16,095 bases of DNA, taken from the NCBI GenBank assembly GCA_002729295.1, contig PBTU01000166.1:1-16095 (forward strand). Direction: 5' to 3'. Shown here piece after piece: positions 6,958-14,570 of the stretch; the stretch's first letter is position 1; the number at the start of each line of letters is the position of its first letter. This DNA comes from Verrucomicrobiales bacterium (lineage in GTDB: Bacteria > Verrucomicrobiota > Verrucomicrobiia > Verrucomicrobiales > Akkermansiaceae). The notes beneath the pieces are model-generated. The model ran no database searches, was not told the DNA's origin, and saw only the letters and a list, made by a program, of their open reading frames with translations. The position numbers were made by a program, and so were the translations under genes.

Positions 6958-8364
6958 GTGAAAATGTTAAAAATGAATTCCTTGATGATTACTTTCGTTG
7001 TCGTTCTTTCGGCCTTCGGATCTCTTCTCCATGCCGAAGAAGAGCGCCCGACCGCTGAACACGTCCTTGATTTCTTGAAAGAGAAAATGCCTGAATCAAT
7101 GGGCTTGCTCGAGCGCGTGAAAGAGGAAGAGGGTGAGGAGGGCTATGCGGAGGTCGTTGAAAGTGCCGCTGATCTTTTAATGGAGTATCTCGAGATCAAG
7201 CGCGAAGAGGGCGCGGAAGCTGCCGAAAACTTTTTGGCTGAGGAACGAACCAGAGTTCGCATGGAGTCCCTGGTAGAAGCCTGGCACGAGGCTGACGATG
7301 AAGCTGAGAAAAGGGAGATTAGGAAAGAGATCGGAAAGCTTATTGGCGCGCAAATTGATCGCGAAATTGAGCACGGACATCGGGAGCTCAAGAAGTTGAA
7401 AGAGGAAGTCGAGGAGATTGAAAAAGAGCTTACCGAGATGAAGGAAAGCCGTGAGGGAATGATCGCAGAAGAACTCAGGGAAATTTTATCCGATGAGGAG
7501 GAGCGGGAAGGGGAAGAGCGGGAAGAGCAGGAAGAGGAAGGTGATGGGGAGAATGTGATCAAGCAATCTTGGTCACAGGAAAAGAATTATGCGCGTCCGT
7601 ATTGGGTGAATATCCCGGAGCTTGATGATGGAGAAGCATTGCCTGTGATCATCTTCCTGCATGGCAATGGCGGGAATGCCCGGGGTTTGCAGAGGATGGT
7701 TCTTAACCGGTATCCGAAGGTTGCCAGCCAGTCCATCACGGTTTTTCCCGAAGGTTACCGGGAGAGTTGGAACATCGTCTCCGAACGGTCGAAGGCAGAT
7801 GACCGGGCATTTGTTGAGGCGATTATTCGTGAACTCGCCGAGCGGGACGACGTGAAGAAAAATGACTTCACGATCATAGGGATTTCCAATGGAGCGGCGT
7901 TGGTCAATCAAATTGCGATTGAGACGGAGCTTCCCAATATTAAGAACTACATTAGTGCGGTCAGTCCCCTGAACGGATTTCAGTATGACGGCAAGAATTT
8001 CAAATCGCGCGGGGAAGAGAATGACTATGAGGAGGTCGCGAAGCCCCTCGTTGGGAAGCGGCTGCTGAATATTTCCGGAACCAATGACCCGCTCGTTCCC
8101 TATCGCGGTGGTCCATCCAAAGCGATTCCGGCGAAAGGGGGAAAGCTTCCTTTTGTGGATGCGGAGGAGTCGATTTTTCTGTGGGCCAAGCAGATGGGAT
8201 ACGGAGGAAAAAAGCTCAGTAAGCCGAGCAAGGTGAATGGGAAGATCGATATTTTCTCCTATCTCGATGGAGATGTGGTGCACTTCAAAGTGAACGAACA
8301 TGGGCACAATGCCACCCAGGCCCTGAGTCAGGAATTACTCCTGGAGTTTTTAAAAGGGGAATAA
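6958..8364 (+). CDS. Secreted alpha/beta hydrolase with acidic helical N-terminal module
   Basis: This 468-residue exported protein joins a long acidic, probably coiled-coil region to an esterase-like hydrolase. A signal peptide (about 1-26, ending SLLHA) is followed by residues 30-195, extremely rich in Glu with heptad-like leucines, then an alpha/beta hydrolase domain (about 205-468) resembling the LpqC/PHB depolymerase/feruloyl esterase group. The oxyanion motif is HGNGG (235-239), the nucleophile S310 lies in GISNG, D377 in SGTNDPLVPY is the likely acid, and H448 or H450 in EHGHNA the base. The substrate is unknown; an ester on a polysaccharide is plausible. GTG at 6958 gives the longest product, but ATG at 6964 or 6973 leaves the signal peptide intact. 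The acidic region resembles the N-terminus of the next protein. It is third in the sigma-led operon. Confidence 0.85.
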   Translation: MKMLKMNSLMITFVVVLSAFGSLLHAEEERPTAEHVLDFLKEKMPESMGLLERVKEEEGEEGYAEVVESAADLLMEYLEIKREEGAEAAENFLAEERTRVRMESLVEAWHEADDEAEKREIRKEIGKLIGAQIDREIEHGHRELKKLKEEVEEIEKELTEMKESREGMIAEELREILSDEEEREGEEREEQEEEGDGENVIKQSWSQEKNYARPYWVNIPELDDGEALPVIIFLHGNGGNARGLQRMVLNRYPKVASQSITVFPEGYRESWNIVSERSKADDRAFVEAIIRELAERDDVKKNDFTIIGISNGAALVNQIAIETELPNIKNYISAVSPLNGFQYDGKNFKSRGEENDYEEVAKPLVGKRLLNISGTNDPLVPYRGGPSKAIPAKGGKLPFVDAEESIFLWAKQMGYGGKKLSKPSKVNGKIDIFSYLDGDVVHFKVNEHGHNATQALSQELLLEFLKGE

Positions 8365-8383
8365 TTCATTAAGCTGGTAGTTG

Positions 8384-10798
8384 ATGAATAAGAGCAAGTC
8401 CAGCGTCAGGATCATCCTTGGGATGGTGGTGTTACTGTTGGGACTTTCATCTTGGGCTGCGCCGCTTGACGAAGAGACAAAGGCCTTTCTTAAGCGACGG
8501 GCTCCGGGCGTGTTGGCGGCGATTGAAATGCATGAAGGCGAGGAACTTGAGGAAGCTCGCGAACGTGGTATTGAATTGCGGGAGATGTTTCTTGAAGAGA
8601 AGGAAGAGCATGGCGAGGAGTGGGCGGAGGTTCTGGTTGGCCTGGAAAATGTGGAGGCTGAGATCGAGGTGCTGGCCTGGCGATTCCGGGAGGATAAGAT
8701 TGGCGAAGATGAAGGAGAGGTGGGTTTGCTTCGCTTGTTGAAAAAGCAGATCGCCTTGCAAAATAAAATGGACCGCTGGGAAATGAAACTTTTTCCTGAG
8801 GCGGCTGACGAAATAGAAGAGGAATTAGACTGGCGTCTCAAGAATCCCGAGGTGGCGCTGCGCGAGCGGTTCAGGGAAACGCTGGAGGATTTTGGATTTG
8901 TTGAGGAGGAAGACGAGGAAGAGGAGATGGAAGCTGAGGAGGTTTCCGGGCCGGTTTATACGCCTGCTCCGAAAGACGAAGGGGAGGAAAACGATGAGCT
9001 TCACGGCATCACCTTCAACTATGAAAAAGAGATTCGTCCGATACTTGAGGAGCATTGCTTTGACTGTCACGACAATGCCAGTGCCAAGGGGGATATTGAT
9101 TTGGAATCGGCACTCACACAGACCCCGCTGGTGCGCAATCGACTGCTTTGGGAGAATGTCGCAGAGCGGGTGAAGATGGGCGATATGCCGCCTAAAAAGA
9201 AGCCGCAACCGGCTGACTCCGATCGCTTGAAATTGCGAGCTTGGCTAGCGGCGGAGATTGAGGGCTTTGACTACAGCAAAGTGCGCAATCCGGGCTATGT
9301 GCCGGTTCGTCGTCTTACGCGCGAGGAATACAATCGTACGATCCGCGATCTCGTCGGGCTCGATCTCCGGCCGGCGGATGACTTCTCCATGGATTTCAGC
9401 GGGACCAGCGGATTTTCCAACAGTGCGAATACTCTCTTCCTGCAGACCGCTCATCTTGACCGCTATTTCACCGCCGCCGAAGGGGTGATTGATGAGGTGC
9501 GGGCAGATAAAAAGGCGTGGAGCTATTTGGCCGGCAATCCCGAAGATGCCGTGGGAGCGGTTGAGAGATTTATGCGCCGTGCCCATCGGCGCCCGCCGAC
9601 TGATTCTGAGATCAAAGAGATTACGGATCGCTATGAAGTCGCGCTGAAGACAACAAAATTCCAATCGGATGCTCTAGCCCTTGCTTTTAAGACGATCCTC
9701 GTTTCCCCGAAGTTTCTGCTTCGTGTCGAGGAGGCAGCGGAGAATGGAAAAGACCAAGTCGTGTCAGATTCTGATTTTGCGACGCGCCTCTCCTATTTTC
9801 TGTGGGCGTCGACTCCTGATGATAAACTTCTCAATGCGGCTGCTGCCGGCAAGCTTTCCAATTCTGCAAGTCGTCAGGCTCAGATCAAACGCATGCTCGC
9901 CGATCCCCGGAGTCTTTCGCTTGGGGAAATTTTTGCGGCGGAGTGGCTCAGCACCGATGATGTGGGTCCTCGAATTCGAAAAGATCCGATCGACAATCCC
10001 TGGTGCACCGAGAGCCTGATGGCGGCGATGCGTGCCGAGACGGCTTACTTTTTCCATTCCCTGGTGATGGATAATGCACCTGTCGCGCGATTGATCGATT
10101 CTGATTATACTTTTCTGAATGCGGAGCTGGCGCGCCATTATCGGATCGAAGGAGTCGAGGGGTCGGCGATGCGGAGGGTCAAACTTGAAACGAATCAACG
10201 CGGCGGTGTCTTCGGACAGGCCAGTGTCCTGGCTACGACTTCGTTTCCCGATCGCACCAGCCCGGTGGTTCGGGGAAAATGGATTCTCGATACTCTGTTG
10301 GGCACGCCTCCGCCACCGGCTCCGCCCGATGTGCCGGAGATCGAGGTAAAAGGTGGCGGGCGTCGGGCCGCAACGAGCTTGCGGCAGAAGCTCGAGGTGC
10401 ATCGGGAATCGCCGCGTTGTGCCGGATGCCATGCCCAGATTGATCCGCTTGGTTTCGGCTTGGAAAGCTACGCTGAATTTGGCCAATGGCGGGGTGGGAT
10501 TGATGATCGCGGGACCTTGCCAAGCGGAGCCAAATTCCGTGGGCCTGCCGGACTCAAATTGGCTTTGATTGATGAACGGCTCGATGATCTTGGCTCGCAG
10601 GCGATCCGCAAGATGTTGGCCTACGCGCTGGGTCGGCAGCTTGAGTTTTATGATGAAGCGACGGTAAAAGAAATCGCGGCCAAGCTGAAGTCGACGGGAT
10701 ATCGTTTTGGCGATTTAGTGCTCGCTATTACCGAGAGTTATCCGTTTACAATGAAACGCCTTCCACCCGCATCACCGGGACAATCTGATGAAGAATAA
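8384..10798 (+). CDS. Secreted cytochrome c/DUF1587-DUF1595-DUF1592-DUF1588-DUF1585 protein
   Basis: This 804-residue exported protein belongs to the planctomycete/verrucomicrobial PSD-domain family of unknown biochemical role, presumed oxidative. After a signal peptide (1-26, ending SSWAA) comes an acidic helical module (about 30-185). A class I cytochrome domain follows (211-290; heme motif C225-F-D-C228-H229, likely sixth ligand M268 in GDMPP). Then come DUF1587 (about 305-370), DUF1595 (385-450), DUF1592 (463-590), DUF1588 (604-705; second heme-type motif C679-A-G-C682-H683) and DUF1585 (715-792). ATG at 8384 is preferred over the adjacent TTG at 8381. The cytochrome N-terminal to the DUFs is usual for the family; the acidic module before it is the odd part and is similar to the one in the hydrolase just upstream. 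The stop overlaps the DUF1552 gene by 11 bases. Confidence 0.93.
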   Translation: MNKSKSSVRIILGMVVLLLGLSSWAAPLDEETKAFLKRRAPGVLAAIEMHEGEELEEARERGIELREMFLEEKEEHGEEWAEVLVGLENVEAEIEVLAWRFREDKIGEDEGEVGLLRLLKKQIALQNKMDRWEMKLFPEAADEIEEELDWRLKNPEVALRERFRETLEDFGFVEEEDEEEEMEAEEVSGPVYTPAPKDEGEENDELHGITFNYEKEIRPILEEHCFDCHDNASAKGDIDLESALTQTPLVRNRLLWENVAERVKMGDMPPKKKPQPADSDRLKLRAWLAAEIEGFDYSKVRNPGYVPVRRLTREEYNRTIRDLVGLDLRPADDFSMDFSGTSGFSNSANTLFLQTAHLDRYFTAAEGVIDEVRADKKAWSYLAGNPEDAVGAVERFMRRAHRRPPTDSEIKEITDRYEVALKTTKFQSDALALAFKTILVSPKFLLRVEEAAENGKDQVVSDSDFATRLSYFLWASTPDDKLLNAAAAGKLSNSASRQAQIKRMLADPRSLSLGEIFAAEWLSTDDVGPRIRKDPIDNPWCTESLMAAMRAETAYFFHSLVMDNAPVARLIDSDYTFLNAELARHYRIEGVEGSAMRRVKLETNQRGGVFGQASVLATTSFPDRTSPVVRGKWILDTLLGTPPPPAPPDVPEIEVKGGGRRAATSLRQKLEVHRESPRCAGCHAQIDPLGFGLESYAEFGQWRGGIDDRGTLPSGAKFRGPAGLKLALIDERLDDLGSQAIRKMLAYALGRQLEFYDEATVKEIAAKLKSTGYRFGDLVLAITESYPFTMKRLPPASPGQSDEE

Positions 10799-12134
10799 TC
10801 CGAACCGCCGTGCTTTCCTCAGAGGAATGGGAGCTTGTCTCTCACTTCCTGCGATGGAGAGTTTTGGCGCTCCTGTTTCGGTGACAACCAAGACCGGGAT
10901 CCCTCCGCGTCTGGCCTATCTCTACTTCCCAAATGGTACGGCCGAGGGGAGTTGGGAGCCGGAAAAAGTTGGCCCTGCTGGAGAGCTGCAGAAACTCAAC
11001 CGCTGGATGGAACCATTGGAGGAATTTAAATCAGATCTCGTGGTCACTAGAAATCTTTGGACTCCGCGAGGGAATGGTCACGGAGCGGGGACCGCAACCT
11101 GGTTGACTGGTGGCTCGTATGACCATCGTAAGAATGATGTGGGATCGCCTTCCGTGGACCAACTCGTGGCGCAGAACCTGAGTGACTCGACGCCATTGCC
11201 TTCGCTGGAATTGAGCACGGCAGGCGAGGGGAGTTTTTCCGGAAGTCTGCCACGGAATTGCCTTTCCTGGACGCGGCGCGATGTTCCGGCTGCCCGCGAG
11301 ACCAGGCCGCGGGCGGTTTTTGATAAACTGTTTCGTCGCGCGAGTGAGGGCTTCGTGGACCGGAGTGTTTTGGACCTTGTTCTCGAGCAATCGAAGTCTC
11401 TTAAGCGTCGGGCCAGTCTGGCCGATAATCGCAAGATTGATGAATATCTCGATGCGGTGCGTGCGGTTGAGAAGCGTCTTGAATTTGCGGAAGAGCAAAC
11501 CCTGCGCATCGCGGATGACAAGGCGCTCACAGATACCTTGACCCGTCCGGCGGCTGGGATTCCTGCTGATCATCAGGAGTATGTGCGGGAGATGTTGGAA
11601 TTGATGGCTTTGTCATTTTGGTCGGGCGCGACACGTGTTTCGACTTTCATGCTCGATCACGGACAGAGCAATCGCTATTTCGATTTTGTGCCCGGAGTCA
11701 AAGGGACTTGGCATGCGCTTTCACATTGGAAGGATGCAAGTGGCCGCACGGAGGACGACGACGGCAAGACCAAATGGGATAGCACGAAGTCAAAGCTCGG
11801 GATGTATAATTCGGTCACCCGCTGGCATCATGCGCAGCTCGCCTATTTTCTCGGGCGATTAAAAGAACTTAAGAATGCCGACGGCACCAGCGCTCTGGAT
11901 AGCTCCATGATCGTTTACGGATCGAGTATCGCTGATGGCCACGCGCACGAGGAAAAGAACCTTCCCATTCTTCTTGCCGGTGGCGGGTCGGGCTCTCTTA
12001 AAACGGGCCACTATTTGGCACCTCGTCGATCAACGTCGATGTCGCAATTACATCTCGCCTTGTTGCAGCGGATGGGCCTTCCCTTGGAGAAATTTGGGGA
12101 GACGAGAAGTCCTCTTGAGGGGCTCTCGGTTTAA
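10788..12134 (+). CDS. DUF1552 protein with Tat-like leader
   Basis: This 448-residue protein is the usual partner of cytochrome/DUF1592 proteins in PVC bacteria. The N-terminus N-R-R-A-F-L-R (residues 6-12) followed by a weakly hydrophobic stretch resembles a twin-arginine signal, suggesting folding before export. The DUF1552 domain covers about 35-440. The family is noted for an HxxSHH motif; here the equivalent is H309-A-L-S-H313-W314, with Trp in the last place. Other conserved-looking spots are RNLWTPRGNGHGAG (88-101), a His pair at 347-348 and DGHAHEEKNLPILLAGGG (383-400), where His and Asp could bind metal. Biochemical function is unknown. The 11-base overlap with the preceding gene implies translational coupling and possibly a complex. 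It is the last gene of the sigma-led operon; I see no clear terminator after it. Confidence 0.92.
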   Translation: MKNNPNRRAFLRGMGACLSLPAMESFGAPVSVTTKTGIPPRLAYLYFPNGTAEGSWEPEKVGPAGELQKLNRWMEPLEEFKSDLVVTRNLWTPRGNGHGAGTATWLTGGSYDHRKNDVGSPSVDQLVAQNLSDSTPLPSLELSTAGEGSFSGSLPRNCLSWTRRDVPAARETRPRAVFDKLFRRASEGFVDRSVLDLVLEQSKSLKRRASLADNRKIDEYLDAVRAVEKRLEFAEEQTLRIADDKALTDTLTRPAAGIPADHQEYVREMLELMALSFWSGATRVSTFMLDHGQSNRYFDFVPGVKGTWHALSHWKDASGRTEDDDGKTKWDSTKSKLGMYNSVTRWHHAQLAYFLGRLKELKNADGTSALDSSMIVYGSSIADGHAHEEKNLPILLAGGGSGSLKTGHYLAPRRSTSMSQLHLALLQRMGLPLEKFGETRSPLEGLSV

Positions 12135-12135
12135 G

Positions 12136-12432
12136 TCACTCACGGGCTCCAGCGAAGCGGAAGAAGAAACGCAACGCGTCATCATAGGTTTTCTGGCTTA
12201 CATCCACGCCACATTCGCGGGCCAGAATCAAAGTCGTCAGAGTTTGGTCGCCCGCGGCATTGATTAATCCGCCGGTGAGGCAACCCGGGCCGCAGTGGGA
12301 GGCTCCGTGTCCCCAGGCTCCGAAATACTGGCTGGAGCTGAGTGTATCACAGCGTTCCTTGAGCGTGGGCAGGACCCGCTTGTCGCCAGTGGAGAGATAG
12401 TATTCGCCCTGAAAGATGCCACTGCGTCCAAT
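12136..12432 (-). pseudogene. DUF6288-like gene remnant, broken at both ends
   Basis: On the minus strand a 98-codon frame with no start codon in place reads as the interior of a larger secreted protein. It includes GIFQGEYYLSTGDKRVLP, an AWGHGASHCGPGCLTGG segment, and ILARECGVDVSQKTYDDALRFFFRFAG. I recognise this pattern as the later part of DUF6288 proteins of Verrucomicrobia and Planctomycetes. Upstream the frame is closed by a TGA at 12433-12435. Downstream the homology stops at RFAGA, then RE and a TGA at 12136-12138, one base from the DUF1552 stop. Full family members are several hundred residues and continue past this point, so the gene has lost both ends. The break sits at the edge of the sigma-led operon. 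Confidence 0.65.
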
Positions 12433-12480
12433 TCACTAGACGCTGGTTCCAGCTTTCTTTCCGATACGGACGGCTGCGTC

Positions 12481-13242
12481 TTATTCTTCGTCTTTTTTCA
12501 GCGTGGCTTCGAACCTCGAGAAAATTAAACTCACCTTCGTGCCTACCTTAGGGACCAGTTTCTCATTGATCTCAATTCCCAGCCGCTTTCCTTCGTAGGG
12601 ATTGCCGTTTTCGATTCCATATTGGATCACGGTGCTGGGGTCGGGCCAGATACCAACGATGATCCCGCTGAGGTTTGCGGCATAGATGGGCTTCTTTGAT
12701 TGCTCATTCTGATGGAGGAAGGAGCCGGCGAAGACCCAGGCGTCCTGGATTTTTTTCGCAGAATCGTCTTCCTCCTCAATGAACTCGCGACTCTGGAGCA
12801 TTTTGATCAGGTTGATTCGTTTTGTGGCTTCGCCTTCCTTCCATTCCACTTCGATTTTGACTCGAGAGGCCTTCTGTTTCAGCGCTCTTCCCCACCAAAG
12901 AACTGGAGAGTTTCTGGGAAGAGGGGTGGGCTTGATGCCGCTGAGCAAAAGCGCGGCATGGATGAGTTCCGGCTTGGCCCTGGTGGTGAAAATAGCTTCG
13001 TGTTCGAAAGTGCCCGGTTTGCAAACGACGTACTCGAGAACTCCTTGTTGTAAGCATACCGCGGCTTCGATGCGAATCTCGTGAGTCTCGCGGTTTACCG
13101 TGACCCCGGGCATTTTGACTTCTTTGTCAGAGAGCTGGAAGGGCGTCGCAGCTTTTTTCTCTTTGGCCGGTTTCGCGGGTTCGGCGATGGCGAGGCTTTG
13201 GAAGGAGAGTAAGGCGAGGATCCAGTTGTTGAATGTCTTCAT
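12481..13242 (-). CDS. Secreted YdjY-domain protein
   Basis: This 253-residue exported protein has a signal peptide (about 1-20, ending SLAIA), a Lys/Ala-rich linker (21-34) and a YdjY-type domain (about 45-248). The domain signature is visible as VTVNRETHEIRIEAAVC (47-63), LEYVVCKPGTFEHEA (69-83) and KPELIHAALLLSGIKP (90-105). C63 and C74 are placed like the conserved cysteine pair. The biochemical role of YdjY domains is not established. The DUF6288-like remnant lies directly downstream on the same strand; I expect such genes to be neighbours in relatives, so this gene may be an orphaned partner. ATG at 13242 is the only good start before the signal peptide. No ribosome binding site stands out. 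Confidence 0.85.
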   Translation of the reverse strand: MKTFNNWILALLSFQSLAIAEPAKPAKEKKAATPFQLSDKEVKMPGVTVNRETHEIRIEAAVCLQQGVLEYVVCKPGTFEHEAIFTTRAKPELIHAALLLSGIKPTPLPRNSPVLWWGRALKQKASRVKIEVEWKEGEATKRINLIKMLQSREFIEEEDDSAKKIQDAWVFAGSFLHQNEQSKKPIYAANLSGIIVGIWPDPSTVIQYGIENGNPYEGKRLGIEINEKLVPKVGTKVSLIFSRFEATLKKDEE

Positions 13243-13259
13243 CCTAAAGTAGTCAGAAA

Positions 13260-13406
13260 TCAGACGCTAAGCCGACATGTTTTGAGGTCTAGCATATTTC
13301 GATTCTCAATTTCATCATTTGGGGATCTCTCAGGCGGCTCAGCGACTCTCTGTTCAAGGTTTGCGGAGTATTCCTCAAGCGCCTTAATCCGCTCATGCTC
13401 ACTCAT
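13260..13406 (-). CDS. Possible 48-residue charged small protein
   Basis: An ATG at 13406 opens a 48-codon frame beginning MSEHERIKALEEYSANLEQRV, which reads like a short helical coiled-coil protein, loosely resembling small DUF5320-type proteins. The second half (PERSPNDEIENRNMLDLK) is unstructured in appearance. Its ATG overlaps by eight bases the TGA of another short frame (13399-13506 or longer), an arrangement typical of coupled genes. No ribosome binding site is seen and no family is firmly recognised. It may be a genuine small gene downstream of the nitric oxide synthase, or debris. Confidence 0.35.
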   Translation of the reverse strand: MSEHERIKALEEYSANLEQRVAEPPERSPNDEIENRNMLDLKTCRLSV

Positions 13407-13557
13407 CCGTTGGGCTGCTGACACCGAACAGGGAATTCCCATCTCGGGCCATATTTTTCAGCACTTTTTCGCTCCCGAGTTGGAATGCCAGCCCAGGTGT
13501 CATCATGTCTCGAAGAAATGATGGCCCAATTGATCTCGATGATGGTTTGCTTACCAC
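13399..13557 (-). CDS. Possible 52-residue ORF joining the NOS stop to the next small ORF
   Basis: From GTG at 13557, which overlaps the last codons of the nitric oxide synthase gene, a 52-residue frame runs to TGA at 13399-13401; ATG at 13506 would give 35 residues (MMTPGLAFQLGSEKVLKNMA...). It overlaps the following 48-residue frame by eight bases. A different frame here also stays open, so coding status is uncertain. No family is recognised. With the neighbouring small ORF it accounts for the otherwise gene-free 13243-13550. Confidence 0.22.
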   Translation of the reverse strand: MVSKPSSRSIGPSFLRDMMTPGLAFQLGSEKVLKNMARDGNSLFGVSSPTDE

Positions 13558-14570
13558 GGTTTGTCCTGTTTGACAAATGAGGGCGTTGGGCGGCTGTCGT
13601 CGTAATACCGATGGAAGACCGGGCAGGCCGAACTAGACATTGGCGGCACCAGCCACGACCAGTCGCCGGGCACGGGGCGCCCACACTTTTCCTCTCGCTG
13701 AACATGCTGCATGAATTGTGCCGAAGCAGTGTGATGATCCACGATGGCCACTCCCGCCTCGCGGAAGGAGTGCAGCACCGCCGTGTTGAGTTCCACAAGG
13801 GCTCGATCCTTCCACAACATGCACCGCTTGGTTCGATCGATTCCCATGCGGTCTGCCACCTCGGGGAGTAAGTTGTAACGCGCCTCGTCACCGAAGTTTC
13901 GCGAAGCGATTTCGGTGCCCATGTAGAAGCCGCTGAAAGGGGCGGCGGTGAAGCGTTGCCCGTTTCCGATGAGCGCCAAATTGCAAACAGAGGGTAGCGC
14001 GTACCACCTCAGCCCCATCTCTGCAAACCAACTAAATTCGGGATGGGAAATCTGGACCTCCATGACGGCCTTCCTAGGGAGCTCAAACCAGCGTGGCGCA
14101 TGGCCGGGGAATTCCACCACGATTGGCAGAAGGTCGAAAGCGGAACGGTCGCGGGGCGGCTTCCATCCTATTTCAATTGCCCGTGCCGTAAATTCGGTCT
14201 CAGCCGGATCACCGAGAACTGTTCCATCGGCAGCGCGGTAGCCAGCGTATCGGATGAGTTGGCTGTTCCAAAAGCGGATGCCTTTCTCTTTCGGTTCCGC
14301 GGAAGAAAACACGGTGATGGTCGGGCGTATGCACCCATTGTTGGTGGCGAAATCAACGTGACGAACACAAGCCTCGAACACCTCGTCAGGACTGTTTGCG
14401 GTCCGCGCGTCAAGGAGGTGTAGTGTCTCCCAGAGTAGACGTCCGATACATTGTGCGTTGTTACGCCAAGCCAGTCTTGCCACTCCCTCGAGGTCGCTGC
14501 TGGACAAGTCCTCCTCTGTTGACTGAACAGAAGGTGGGGTTTGAGAATCGATATTTGGATTGGTCCTCAT
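13551..14570 (-). CDS. nos: Nitric oxide synthase oxygenase (stand-alone heme domain)
   Basis: This 339-residue cytoplasmic protein matches the NOS oxygenase fold, which oxidises L-arginine to citrulline and NO with heme and a pterin, taking electrons from separate reductases. C41 in AWRNNAQCIGRLLW is the heme thiolate ligand. E220 in GFYMGTE is the arginine-binding Glu, and DWSWLVPPM (303-311) contains the pterin-stacking Trp region. The whole core follows, including LWKDRALVELNTAVLHSF and VDHHTASAQFM. Several segments look more like animal NOS than Bacillus NOS: WYALPSVCN, PPMSSSACPVFH and a C-terminal RPTPSFVKQDKPW. The N-terminus is about 20 residues shorter than in Bacillus NOS, and an in-frame TGA blocks extension. 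FNGWYMGTE is altered to FSGFYMGTE. No reductase is fused or adjacent. The gene stands alone, possibly with two tiny ORFs downstream. Confidence 0.93.
   Translation of the reverse strand: MRTNPNIDSQTPPSVQSTEEDLSSSDLEGVARLAWRNNAQCIGRLLWETLHLLDARTANSPDEVFEACVRHVDFATNNGCIRPTITVFSSAEPKEKGIRFWNSQLIRYAGYRAADGTVLGDPAETEFTARAIEIGWKPPRDRSAFDLLPIVVEFPGHAPRWFELPRKAVMEVQISHPEFSWFAEMGLRWYALPSVCNLALIGNGQRFTAAPFSGFYMGTEIASRNFGDEARYNLLPEVADRMGIDRTKRCMLWKDRALVELNTAVLHSFREAGVAIVDHHTASAQFMQHVQREEKCGRPVPGDWSWLVPPMSSSACPVFHRYYDDSRPTPSFVKQDKPW

Noticed and set aside
7573..8307. 244-residue minus-strand frame opposite the hydrolase
   Set aside because: Antisense shadow; the plus frame carries the catalytic triad and motifs.
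9764..10486. 240-residue minus-strand frame opposite the DUF1592 protein
   Set aside because: Antisense shadow of a well-supported gene; no family pattern.
12295..12528. 77-residue plus-strand frame between DUF1552 and YdjY genes
   Set aside because: It is antisense to the DUF6288-like remnant and the YdjY 3' end.
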